Positions 6,508 through 13,239 of a stretch of 13,269 nucleotides of DNA are shown in pieces. Source of the DNA: CAADGL01 sp964643885 (lineage in GTDB: Bacteria > Planctomycetota > Phycisphaerae > UBA1845 > Fen-1342); contig CAZXUI010000101.1 of the NCBI GenBank assembly GCA_964643885.1, positions 1 through 13,269 of the forward strand. Reading direction: 5' to 3'. Position 1 is the stretch's first letter. The number at the start of each line of letters is the position of its first letter. The notes under the pieces are model-generated. The model was not told the DNA's origin. It did no database searches and saw only the letters and a program-made list of their open reading frames with translations. Position numbers and translations under genes: made by a program.

Positions 6508-6534
6508 CGCGAACCGCTACTCTTTCGGTTCGCG
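6508..6534 (-). terminator. perfect 9-bp-stem hairpin downstream of the membrane-protein gene
   Basis: CGCGAACCG (6508-6516) and CGGTTCGCG (6526-6534) pair perfectly around a 9-nt loop. It lies about 70 bp past the stop of the membrane-protein gene (minus strand, stop at 6605). There is no U-tract on either strand; on the minus strand a run of eight G follows. A terminator or transcript-end stabiliser is plausible but not certain. Confidence 0.4.
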
Positions 6535-6604
6535 CCGGATCCGCAACGAGCAACTCGCCGCCCAGCCGCCCCGACCTGAGATGCCGTCGGCAAAATCAGC
6601 GAAT

Positions 6605-7291
6605 CTACGATCGCGGCGGCTCGCGCATTGTGACCAGCCGCACATCGAGCCCACCGGCCGCGTCGAGACTCACCTCCCAGATCTGCCCCGGGCGAACGCG
6701 GACCGACGGCGCCTCGCACTGCGCGACACGCACGCCGAACTGTGAGGCCTTGGCGGGGTCATCCACCAGCTCCCAGAACATCGCCCACAGCCGATCGTGC
6801 AGCGGATCGAGCTCACGCGGATCCGTCAGCGGCGGCCGCGCGCTGCGGTCGAATTCGGTCGCGGTCTCGGGCATCTGCTGGTCGCCGAAAACACGGCGGA
6901 ACAGCGCCAGGCTGCTGCCGCGCGACGGATCACCCTCCCCCACCAGCCGCCGCTCGAACTTGATCACCATCGCTTCGAAATAGACCTGCCGGCCGATCGC
7001 CTCGATCGCCACCGGCTTGCCCAGCGTGCCGTTCGGGCCGATCTCCTGCCACAGCAGCGTCACCACGGGCCGCTTATCGCCGTCGCTGTGCTCGCGCAGC
7101 ACCTCGACCTGGGCGACCCGCCGCGAAGCGCTGATCCGGTCTGCGTACTGAATCAGGTCGTGCCGCTCCTGCTCCAGCTCGTTGACCCGCTGACTGAGCC
7201 GGCGAACCTCGAAGTTCCCCAGCGAAAACAGGGTCAGAACGCCGGCTGCGACGACCACACTCGACCCGATCACGTACCCGAGATATCGCAT
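6605..7291 (-). CDS. single-pass membrane protein of unknown function with coiled coil
   Basis: A 228-residue protein from ATG 7291, preceded by GGAG with 8-nt spacing. One N-terminal membrane helix (about 4-24, YVIGSSVVVAAGVLTLFSL) is followed by a charged, heptad-like segment (27-50) that could form a short coiled coil. The soluble part contains VYFEAMVIKFERRLVGEGDP (103-122), RGSSLALFRRVFG (124-136) and LWAMFWELVDDPAKASQFGVRV (168-189). I believe related proteins with similar KFE...GDP...SLxLFRR(V/I)FG blocks exist elsewhere, including planctomycetes, but I cannot name the family. The single helix and coiled coil suggest an inner-membrane-anchored protein with the domain facing the periplasm. 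It is transcribed divergently from the NYN-LOTUS gene with 278 bp between starts. No catalytic motif is recognised. Confidence 0.75.
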   Translation of the reverse strand: MRYLGYVIGSSVVVAAGVLTLFSLGNFEVRRLSQRVNELEQERHDLIQYADRISASRRVAQVEVLREHSDGDKRPVVTLLWQEIGPNGTLGKPVAIEAIGRQVYFEAMVIKFERRLVGEGDPSRGSSLALFRRVFGDQQMPETATEFDRSARPPLTDPRELDPLHDRLWAMFWELVDDPAKASQFGVRVAQCEAPSVRVRPGQIWEVSLDAAGGLDVRLVTMREPPRS

Positions 7292-7392
7292 GCGTCGCAC
7301 TCCTTCGCTTCGCAGATGGCCGCGATTCAACGCCCGGGATCGCTCCCGGCGCTCGTCCCGCGGTGTGCTCCATGGGCCGACACCACGCCACA

Positions 7393-7401
7393 ATCTTAGC
7401 A
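7393..7401 (-). promoter_or_regulatory. possible extended -10 promoter of the membrane-protein gene
   Basis: On the minus strand TGC-TAAGAT (7401-7393) matches the extended -10 pattern TGN plus a TATAAT-like hexamer. The -35 region is poor, as allowed for extended -10 promoters. A start near 7386 would give a leader of about 95 nt before ATG 7291. Confidence 0.35.
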
Positions 7402-7569
7402 CCCGGCTCCCGGCACTCGGTTGCACCGCGTCCCCGCAGGACCCCGCCGCCAGCGCGGTCCCGCCCGCCGGGGCGGCTCCGGCTCGGCCAAGCACCCACC
7501 GCCGCCATAGGATACATAGACGAGCCCCATACCGTCGTACGTGCCGCCGATGCGCCAAGGAGGTGCAGC

Positions 7570-9228
7570 ATGCGGCTGAGGGATGAGCCACTGCGACCAC
7601 TGAGAACCGCACTCTTCGTCGATTTCGACAACATTTACATCGGCCTGCGGCGAAACCTGGACGAGAACGCGGCCGAGATGTTCGCGACCGATCCGCTCCG
7701 CTGGGTCCGCTGGCTGGAGCGTGGGATGCCTCCCCGCTCCGAGGCCGGCGACGAATTCCTGCCGCGCCGCTGCGTTCTGACGCGCCGCTGCTACCTCAAC
7801 CCCCACGCGCACCATCGCTACCGCCCTTTTTTCACGCGGGCCGCGTTCAAGATCGTCGACTGCCCGCCGCTCACCTATGCCGGCAAGAACAGCGCGGACA
7901 TCCAGATGGTGATGGACATCATCGACGCGCTCGAGCACAAGACCTGTTTCGACGAGTTCGTGATCTTCTCCGGCGACTCCGACTTCACGCCCGTGCTGCT
8001 GCGGCTGCGCGACCACGATCGGCGCACCATCGTGCTGACGATCGGCCCGGCCGCCGAGGCGTACGTGGCCGCCTGCGACCGAGTCATCACCGAGGACGTA
8101 TTCGTCGAAGACGCCCTGGAGGTCGACACGCAACAGATCGCGACGCCGGCCGAGCTGCTCTACCCCGGCACCGTCAGCGAAGCGGTCCTCCGCCGCATGG
8201 CCGCGAAGGTCTACGAGCACGCCAGCGCCGCGGGCGAGCTGCCGGCCACGTCGCTGCCGCGCATCTTCCAGCTCTTTCCGGAGTTTACGCGCGAGAGCAA
8301 CTGGCTCGGATTCTTCTCGCTGCGGCGACTGACGGAGCGAATCGTCGGCCTGCACAGCCAACTGCGCATCGAGGAGGGCGACCCCTGGCAGGTGGCCGTG
8401 ACCTCGCCGCCCGCGGGCGCGCCGCCGGCGACGAGCGCGGGTCCACCCGCCGCGCCGCCGGCGACGAGCGAGGCGACGCTCGAGACGATCCGCCACCGCG
8501 TCGTCGAGAGCGTTTCGCGCCTGCTGGACGCGTCCGACGAGCCCGTGGCCATGTCGCGCGCGGCCGAAGCGGTTCGCTCAGAGCTCGGTGAGAGCCTGGT
8601 CGAGTCGCGCTGGGCCGGGGCCGGCACCTTCCGGGCCCTGCTCGAAAGCGCCCACGATTCGCGCTTTCACATCGTCACCGCCCCGAACACGCCCGGGTAC
8701 ATCTGCGACCCCCAGCGACATGACATCGGCCGGGCCGCCGCACCGCTCGACCCGATCGCCGAGCACTACCCGCACCTGGCCGAGCTGACACGCCGCATCC
8801 AGCAGATCACCGGCGCCCCGCGGATCACGCCCGACGAGTTCGCCGTGCTCTTCCAGGCCCTCTCCGACGAGCTGGCCGCGCACTCGTACCACCTGAACAC
8901 GACCTCGAAGGCCGTCCGCGACCTGTGCATCGAGCGCGGCCACACGCTCTCGCGCGCCGCCGTCACCTGGATTCTCCGCGGCATCGCCTACAGCGAGCAC
9001 CCCCTGCACCTCGGCCCGGAGGCCAACACGCCCGAGCGCCTCGCCCGCAGCTTCCTCAAGAACCTGCTGAGCGTCTGCGACGGAGCTCAGCTCGAGCTCT
9101 CATCCGATGAGATCGAGCTCGTCCGCGAGTGGGTGCTCAGCAAGCTGCCGCAACGCGACGACACCGATCCGGAGTCCGACGACGTGCGCGGCCCACGGCC
9201 GGCTCAGGGCGAGCCGGCCGCCCGTTGA
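7570..9228 (+). CDS. NYN (PIN-like) ribonuclease domain protein with C-terminal LOTUS-like domains
   Basis: A 552-residue protein starting at ATG 7570, directly behind AAGGAGGTG. Residues 12-175 form a NYN/LabA-type PIN-like nuclease domain: FVDFDN (16-21), SADIQMVMDI (108-117) and FSGDSDF (133-139) supply the acidic metal-binding set (Asp18, Asp20, Asp110, Asp116, Asp136, Asp138). Residues about 202-276 form a helical segment ending in a PWQV strand that may be a degenerate OST-HTH/LOTUS domain. A Pro/Ala-rich linker (280-300) precedes a better LOTUS candidate at 302-381 (VVESVSRLLDASDEPVAMSR, then AGTFRALLES and FHIVTAP). Residues 410-528 are another helical unit, unassigned. NYN plus LOTUS recalls eukaryotic MARF1 and some bacterial RNA-binding nucleases, so an RNA-directed role is likely; the target is unknown. 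Its last 25 bp overlap the lipoprotein gene on the other strand. Confidence 0.85.
   Translation: MRLRDEPLRPLRTALFVDFDNIYIGLRRNLDENAAEMFATDPLRWVRWLERGMPPRSEAGDEFLPRRCVLTRRCYLNPHAHHRYRPFFTRAAFKIVDCPPLTYAGKNSADIQMVMDIIDALEHKTCFDEFVIFSGDSDFTPVLLRLRDHDRRTIVLTIGPAAEAYVAACDRVITEDVFVEDALEVDTQQIATPAELLYPGTVSEAVLRRMAAKVYEHASAAGELPATSLPRIFQLFPEFTRESNWLGFFSLRRLTERIVGLHSQLRIEEGDPWQVAVTSPPAGAPPATSAGPPAAPPATSEATLETIRHRVVESVSRLLDASDEPVAMSRAAEAVRSELGESLVESRWAGAGTFRALLESAHDSRFHIVTAPNTPGYICDPQRHDIGRAAAPLDPIAEHYPHLAELTRRIQQITGAPRITPDEFAVLFQALSDELAAHSYHLNTTSKAVRDLCIERGHTLSRAAVTWILRGIAYSEHPLHLGPEANTPERLARSFLKNLLSVCDGAQLELSSDEIELVREWVLSKLPQRDDTDPESDDVRGPRPAQGEPAAR
9196..9220. terminator. shared hairpin in the overlapping 3' ends of two convergent genes
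   Basis: CGGCCGGCTC (9196-9205) and GAGCCGGCCG (9211-9220) form a perfect 10-bp stem with a 5-nt loop. It spans the overlap of the NYN-LOTUS gene (stop at 9226-9228, plus) and the lipoprotein gene (stop at 9204-9206, minus), so transcripts from both sides would carry it at their ends. There is no U-tract. It is a candidate bidirectional transcript-end structure. Confidence 0.5.
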
Positions 9229-10127
9229 ATCACCGCCCGAATCCGCGGATCGGGGCTGAAGCCCAGCGCAAAGCGGGCGTTATAGGAAACAACCTCGGAA
9301 GGGTGCGCAACCAGTTCGATCAGCCGGCTCTCGATCCGCTCGTCATCCCGGCCGCCGAGCCACACGCACGCCGCCCGCACCAGGTTGTAGTCGAAGCTCT
9401 CGATCTCCAGTAGCGGCTGGCGCGGCGTCAGCGCGGCGAGCTGCACCGACTCTACCGGCGTGTACGACCACACGTCCGCCCGCCGCCGGCCCAGCACGCC
9501 CAGCAGCGCACTCGCCTTCGGCTCCAGCCTTCGAGGCGCGGCGACACCGCCTCCGCCGCGCGTCACCGTTTCATACCACGCCAGCACGCTCCGCCGATCC
9601 GCCTCCGCATCCACGCGCGCCGCCACGAAGTGATCGAATCGCCCCGGGTACAGGTCGTGCCAGCGCAGCGGCAGCCCCGGCTCGCTCCAGCATACCTCCC
9701 CGATCGATCGCCCCCCCACCTTGAGATCGAAATGCAGCAGATCGCTTGTCGTCTCGAAACACTGTGCCGTCAGCGCCGGCCGCGTCGGCCCACCGGCCAG
9801 CAGCCGAACCAGCGACGTGTGCATCAGGACGCTCAGGTTGTCCGGCCGCGCCGGCTCCTGTAAGACCGGCCGTGAAACCAGCCACGCCAGGCTCTCGACG
9901 TGCCGCTCCACCAGGCGGTTGTAGCACGCCGTCCAGTTCGCATTCGGGTCCGCCTCCAGCAGCGGCCGCGCGGCCGCCTCGATCTCCAGCGTGGCCCGAT
10001 CCAGCCCGCCCGGCCCGAGACAGCCCGGGATCAGCAGCACGGCCGCCGCCAGCGCCAGCGACCTCGGGCGCCGCCAACCCGGCCCGCGCCGCGGCCGACT
10101 CGAATACTGGTTGCGAGGATGCTCCAC
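9204..10127 (-). CDS. lipoprotein of unknown function with C-terminal HEAT-like segment
   Basis: A 307-residue protein when started at GTG 10127, which has GGAGG 8 nt upstream; an ATG at 10211 in the same frame would add 28 residues without a better site and would run into the ndk promoter. The N-terminus has a basic region rich in Arg (5-23), a hydrophobic stretch SLALAAAVLL and lipobox LIPGC with Cys36, so it is likely exported and lipid-anchored. The body (about 45-250) matches no family I recognise. Residues 262-300 (ERIESRLIELVAHPSEVVSY then NARFALGFSPDPRIRAVIQ) look like a pair of HEAT-type helices. It converges on the NYN-LOTUS gene with a 25-bp overlap and diverges from ndk with 95 bp between start codons. 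Confidence 0.72.
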   Translation of the reverse strand: MEHPRNQYSSRPRRGPGWRRPRSLALAAAVLLIPGCLGPGGLDRATLEIEAAARPLLEADPNANWTACYNRLVERHVESLAWLVSRPVLQEPARPDNLSVLMHTSLVRLLAGGPTRPALTAQCFETTSDLLHFDLKVGGRSIGEVCWSEPGLPLRWHDLYPGRFDHFVAARVDAEADRRSVLAWYETVTRGGGGVAAPRRLEPKASALLGVLGRRRADVWSYTPVESVQLAALTPRQPLLEIESFDYNLVRAACVWLGGRDDERIESRLIELVAHPSEVVSYNARFALGFSPDPRIRAVIQRAAGSP

Positions 10128-10182
10128 GGCGACCCCTCCGTCGCGCCGGCCGCCCCGCGTGGGCGCGCCGGCAAAGCTGATG

Positions 10183-10188
10183 TATACT
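10183..10188 (+). promoter_or_regulatory. -10 element for ndk, possibly shared divergently
   Basis: TATACT at 10183-10188 is a near-consensus -10 box 35 bp before ATG 10223; no good -35 hexamer is visible. The same site read on the minus strand gives TATACA (10186-10181), with TTGGTG 19 bp upstream (10211-10206), so it could also serve the divergent lipoprotein gene. Confidence 0.45.
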
Positions 10189-10222
10189 TCGGGGCTCGAA
10201 AGATACACCAAGCGGAGAGCCT

Positions 10223-10675
10223 ATGGAACGGACGCTGATCATCATCAAACCGGACGCTGTGCACCGCCTGCTTATCGGCCGCATCCTGGCCCGCTTCGAG
10301 GACAAGGGTCTGCGGCTGGTCGGCATGAAGCTGCAACACTCGCCGCGCGAGCAGGTCGAGCGGCACTATGCGGTGCACCGAGAGCGCCCGTTCTATGGTG
10401 ATCTGGTCAGGTTCATGACCAGCGGACCGGTGGTCGTGGCCGTTCTGGAGGGGCCCAGCGCGATCAGCGTGGTTCGCAACATGCTCGGCGCCACGGACGG
10501 TCGCAGCGCCGCGCCGGGCACAATCCGCGGCGACTTCGGGCTCGACAAGCAGTACAACCTCGTGCACGCCAGCGACGCGGCGGAGACGGCCTCCTTCGAG
10601 ATCGACCTGTTCTTCAACCCCGAGGAGCTGGTCGAGTATCGCCGCGCGGCCGACACCTGGGTTGTCAGCGGCTAG
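10223..10675 (+). CDS. ndk: nucleoside diphosphate kinase
   Basis: A 150-residue cytosolic enzyme that transfers the gamma-phosphate from ATP to other nucleoside diphosphates by a phosphohistidine intermediate. The N-terminus MERTLIIIKPDAV carries the conserved KPD of the nucleotide site. Further family blocks are RPFYGDLV (55-62), SGPVVVAVLEG (67-77), RNMLGATDGRSAAPGTIRGD (85-104) and the active-site segment NLVHASDA with His115. Length matches the family (about 140-155). GGAG with 5-nt spacing precedes ATG 10223. A weak hairpin GGCTA/TAGCC (10670-10693) spans the stop codon, and the palindromic array begins about 50 bp downstream, so transcripts may end in or read into it. All key residues appear intact. 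Confidence 0.97.
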   Translation: MERTLIIIKPDAVHRLLIGRILARFEDKGLRLVGMKLQHSPREQVERHYAVHRERPFYGDLVRFMTSGPVVVAVLEGPSAISVVRNMLGATDGRSAAPGTIRGDFGLDKQYNLVHASDAAETASFEIDLFFNPEELVEYRRAADTWVVSG

Positions 10676-10728
10676 ACAGGGTCGTCCGTAGCCAGCCGCG
10701 CTCGTCGAGACTACCGCAGAGTGGGGAG
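10676..10728. other. spacer between ndk and repeat array
   Basis: A 53-bp unique spacer after the ndk stop. Apart from the right half of the weak hairpin noted with ndk, nothing recognisable was seen. Confidence 0.4.
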
Positions 10729-11386
10729 CGCGGGCGTCCCGCCCGCGATCAGAACCCCGTGCGCCAAGCACGGGGTCAACTGGTGGCCGATTGTCCCGCC
10801 GCTCGGCGCGGCGGGTTCCGATTGTCCCGCCGCTCGGCGCGGCGGGTTCCGATCCGCGGCCCGCGATCAGAACCCCGTGCGCCAAGCACGGGGTCAACTG
10901 GTGGCCGATTGTCCCGCCGCTCGGCGCGGCGGGTTCCGATCCGCGGCCCGCGATCAGAACCCCGTGCGCCAAGCACGGGGTCAACTGGTGGCCGATTGTC
11001 CCGCCGCTCGGCGCGGCGGGTTCCGATCCGCGGCCCGCGATCAGAANNNNNNNNNNNNNNNNNNNNNNNNNNNNNNNNNNNNNNNNNNNNNNNNNNNNNN
11101 NNNNNNNNNNNNNNNNNNNNNNNNNNNNNNNNNNNNNNNNNNNNNNCCCGCCGCTCGGCGCGGCGGGTTCCGATTGTCCCGCCGCTCGGCGCGGCGGGTT
11201 CTGATTGTCCCGCCGCTCGGCGCGGCGGGTTCTGATCCGCGGCCCGCGATCAGAACCCCGTGCGCCAAGCACGGGGTCAACTGGTCGGCAATTGTCCCGC
11301 CGCTCGGCGCGGCGGGTTCCGATTGTCCCGCCGCTCGGCGCGGCGGGTTCTGATTGTCCCGCCGCTCGGCGCGGCGGGTTCTGATT
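10729..11386. repeat. mixed palindromic repeat array interrupted by an assembly gap
   Basis: Three palindrome types alternate. Type 0 (10729-10747, once): CGCGGGC, 5-nt loop, GCCCGCG. Type A (25 bp): ACCCCGTGC, loop GCCAA, GCACGGGGT; complete copies at 10753, 10871, 10958 and 11254, and one cut by the gap at 11045. Type B (21 bp): CCCGCCGC, loop TCGGC, GCGGCGGG; ten copies at 10795, 10826, 10913, 11000, 11147, 11178, 11209, 11296, 11327 and 11358. Adjacent B copies are 31 bp apart (10-bp spacer, TTCCGATTGT or TTCTGATTGT); a full A+B unit is 87 bp. Copies are almost identical, implying recent amplification or homogenisation. B copies after the gap mostly carry the TTCTGATT spacer variant. The hairpins are symmetric, so both strands would fold. 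No coding role is supported. Confidence 0.93.
11047..11146. other. 100-N scaffold gap
   Basis: Exactly 100 undetermined bases, the conventional length for a gap of unknown size. It begins inside a type A palindrome (only TCAGAA remains) and ends exactly at the first base of a type B palindrome. The true array is therefore of unknown length, and further unit copies or other sequence may be missing. Confidence 0.97.
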
Positions 11387-11415
11387 CGGCCGCCGCCAGG
11401 TGTGGGAGCAGCGCC

Positions 11416-11769
11416 ATGAAGGTCCGCCCGATCCACGAACACGAGCAGCGGCCAGTCACCATGGAGGGCGCCAGCGGCGCCAAGATGCGCATGCTGGTCG
11501 GGCCGGCCGAGGGAGCCCGCAACTTCCACATGCGGCATTTCGAGGTCGAGCCGGGCGGCTACACCCCCCACCATCAGCACGACTACGAGCACGAGATCCT
11601 GATTCTCCGCGGCCGCGGCACGGCCCGCAGCGAAAGCGGCGAGCGGACCTTCGCCGCCGGCGACGTGATCTGGGTGCCGGCCAACGAGCTGCACCAGTTC
11701 CGCAACACCGGCGACGAGCCGCTCGAATTCATTTGCCTCATTCCGGCCCCGCAGGATTGCAGCTCGTGA
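11416..11769 (+). CDS. small single-domain cupin protein
   Basis: A 117-residue protein starting at ATG 11416 with GGGAG 7 nt upstream, immediately after the repeat array. The conserved beta-barrel motifs are present: motif 1, PGGYTPHHQHDYEHEILILR (47-66), offers His53, His55 and Glu60; motif 2, GDVIWVPANELHQFRN (82-97), offers His93. These four residues form the usual cupin metal site (Fe, Mn, Ni or Zn). The family includes dioxygenases, isomerases and sugar- or stress-related binding proteins, and sequence alone does not decide between them. The N-terminus is unlike other cupins I know, and no adjacent pathway gene suggests a substrate. Its last 32 bp overlap the ABC ATP-binding gene on the minus strand. 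Confidence 0.88.
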   Translation: MKVRPIHEHEQRPVTMEGASGAKMRMLVGPAEGARNFHMRHFEVEPGGYTPHHQHDYEHEILILRGRGTARSESGERTFAAGDVIWVPANELHQFRNTGDEPLEFICLIPAPQDCSS

Positions 11770-12403
11770 GCTCGCGCACGCGCCCCTGCTCCAGCACGAG
11801 CACGCGGTCGGCCAGCTCGCGGGCATCCTCGCGATTGTGCGTCACGTGCAGCGCCGTCAACGGCGAAGAGGCCCGAATCTCCTGAAGCAGCGCGTGCATC
11901 TGCTCGCGCGAGGCGTCATCCAGCGCACTGAGCGGCTCATCCAGCAGCAGCACGCGCGGCCGCCACGCCAGCGCCCGCCCCAGCGCCACGCGCTGCCGCT
12001 CGCCGCCGCTCAGCCCGCGCGGCCGGCGCTCCAGCAGCGGCTCGAGACGCAGCACCGCCGCCAGCTCTCGCACCCGCTGCGCGATCTCCTCCCGCCCCCA
12101 GCCCCGCAGCCGCAGCCCGAACGCCAGATGCTCGCGCACGCTCATCGTCGAGAACAGCGCCCCATCCTGCGGCACATAGCCGATGCCGCGCTGCGACGCG
12201 TCCAGCCCCGTCACATCCACGCCGTCGAGCTGCACCCGCCCCGCCACAACCGGCCGCAGACCGCAGACCGCCTCCAGCAGCGTCGTCTTGCCCGCCCCCG
12301 TCCGGCCCATCAGCACCGCATACTGCCCCGCGGCCACGTCGAACGAGATCGACGCCAGCTCGAAGCCGCCGGCCCGCACGGTCAGGTTGTCGACGCGGAT
12401 CAC
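11738..12403 (-). CDS. ABC transporter ATP-binding protein, molybdate/sulfate-import type
   Basis: A 221-residue ATPase that powers the adjacent permease on the cytosolic side. It carries Walker A GRTGAGKT (33-40), Q-loop Gln79 in YVPQDGALF, signature LSGGERQR (131-138), Walker B VLLLDEP (151-157), D-loop SALD and switch His187. The start is GTG 12403, which overlaps the permease stop by 4 nt (GTGA), a sign of translational coupling. The protein ends soon after the nucleotide-binding domain: unlike ModC or CysA (about 350 residues) there is no C-terminal regulatory MOP/TOBE domain. The IGYVPQDGALFSTMSVREHL segment is typical of ATPases of the molybdate/sulfate/iron group. The final residues overlap the cupin gene tail to tail. 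Confidence 0.9.
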   Translation of the reverse strand: MIRVDNLTVRAGGFELASISFDVAAGQYAVLMGRTGAGKTTLLEAVCGLRPVVAGRVQLDGVDVTGLDASQRGIGYVPQDGALFSTMSVREHLAFGLRLRGWGREEIAQRVRELAAVLRLEPLLERRPRGLSGGERQRVALGRALAWRPRVLLLDEPLSALDDASREQMHALLQEIRASSPLTALHVTHNREDARELADRVLVLEQGRVRELTSCNPAGPE

Positions 12404-13239
12404 AGCGGCCCCTCGCGCATCCCGACCAGCCGCGCCACGCTGAGAACAACGAAGGCCGCGGCGACCATCAACAAAGAGACCGCCAGCGCCGCGTCGACGT
12501 TCCCCACGCTCAGCTCCAGGAATACCGTCGTCGGCAGCACCTCCGTCTTCATCCGCGTCGCGCCCGCGAACACCAGCACCGGCCCGAACTCCCCCAGCGA
12601 GCGCGCCCACGCCAGCGTGCCCGCCGTCACGACGCCGCGCCACGCCTCCGGCACCGCCACGCGCGTGAACGCCTGCCCGCGCGAGCACCCGAGCGTCCGC
12701 GCCACCTGCTCGCAGCGCGGATCGATCTGGTCGAACGTCACCCGCATCGTGCGGATCGCGAACGCCGCCGCGACGACGAACTGCGCCAGAATCACCGCCG
12801 GCACCTCGTACGTCACGTGCAGAACGTGGCGTTGGAACCACTCGCCCGCCGGCAGATGAAACAGCACCAGCAGGCTCACGCCGATCACCATCGGCGGCAG
12901 CACGATCGGCACGTCGAACAGCGCATCCAGCAGCGCCCGCCCCGGAAACGCGTAGCGCGAGAGCAGATACCCGGCCGGAACGGCGATCCACAGCGACAGA
13001 ATCGTGCTGACCGTGGCCGAGACCAGGCTCAGTTGCGCGGCGTACAGGATCTCGCGGCTCGAAAGCAGCGTCGCCAGGGACAGCCGCGCCCCGTATGCGA
13101 CGTCCGCCGCCAGCAGCGCGATGATCAGCAGCGCATAGGCCGCCGTCAGTCCGCCCAGCGTCGCGAAGAAGGGCAGGTCGCGGCCCGCCCTGCGCCGGCC
13201 CGGTGCCGCCCCGCGCCCCCGCCGCCCCGCCGCGCTCAC
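12400..13239 (-). CDS. ABC transporter permease, ModB/CysT-like
   Basis: A 279-residue inner-membrane permease. After an Arg-rich, probably cytosolic N-terminus (1-20), about six hydrophobic helices are visible (about 28-47, 68-92, 108-128, 146-163, 203-222 and 248-272). The EAA loop that docks the ATPase is seen around 177-199 (QVARTLGCSRGQAFTRVAVP), followed by ARSLGEFGPVLVFAG (212-226), closely resembling the molybdate/sulfate permease signature. TEVLPTTVFLELSVGNVDAA (232-251) is also typical of this group. The likely substrate is molybdate, tungstate or sulfate; the sequence does not separate these, and the binding protein lies outside the window. The start is GTG 13239; the same bases supply a TGA for an upstream frame, giving another 4-nt overlap. 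An operon of binding protein, permease and ATPase is likely. Confidence 0.88.
   Translation of the reverse strand: MSAAGRRGRGAAPGRRRAGRDLPFFATLGGLTAAYALLIIALLAADVAYGARLSLATLLSSREILYAAQLSLVSATVSTILSLWIAVPAGYLLSRYAFPGRALLDALFDVPIVLPPMVIGVSLLVLFHLPAGEWFQRHVLHVTYEVPAVILAQFVVAAAFAIRTMRVTFDQIDPRCEQVARTLGCSRGQAFTRVAVPEAWRGVVTAGTLAWARSLGEFGPVLVFAGATRMKTEVLPTTVFLELSVGNVDAALAVSLLMVAAAFVVLSVARLVGMREGPL

Larger units (their letters stand above)
6183..6604. other. intergenic region upstream of tRNA-Tyr, no protein gene seen
   Basis: It contains the tRNA promoter (6223-6250), an AT-rich island at about 6325-6410 with a possible plus-strand promoter (TTGCCT 6341-6346, AAGAAT 6364-6369, 17-bp spacer), a 6-bp-stem hairpin GAGCCT...AGGCTC (6376-6395), and a 9-bp-stem hairpin at 6508-6534. 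Pyrimidine-rich stretches lie at about 6440-6508. No convincing open frame with a ribosome-binding site was seen. Confidence 0.5.

Noticed and set aside
6440..6508. Pyrimidine runs as a Rho-utilisation or U-tract terminator
   Set aside because: The C-runs are not next to a stem in the right order, and composition alone is weak evidence in this genome.
10721..11353. Repetitive open frames through the palindrome array, seemingly repeat proteins
   Set aside because: They are translations of non-coding palindromes, open in several frames on both strands because the units lack stops, and they run across the N gap.
10743..11386. CRISPR array
   Set aside because: The repeats are strongly palindromic, the sequences between them are short and identical rather than unique spacers, and no cas gene is nearby.
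11762..11802. GCTCGTG/CACGAGC pairing at the cupin-ATPase junction as a terminator
   Set aside because: The 7-bp arms are more than 20 nt apart inside coding sequence of the ATPase and have no U-tract; in such GC-rich DNA this is likely chance.
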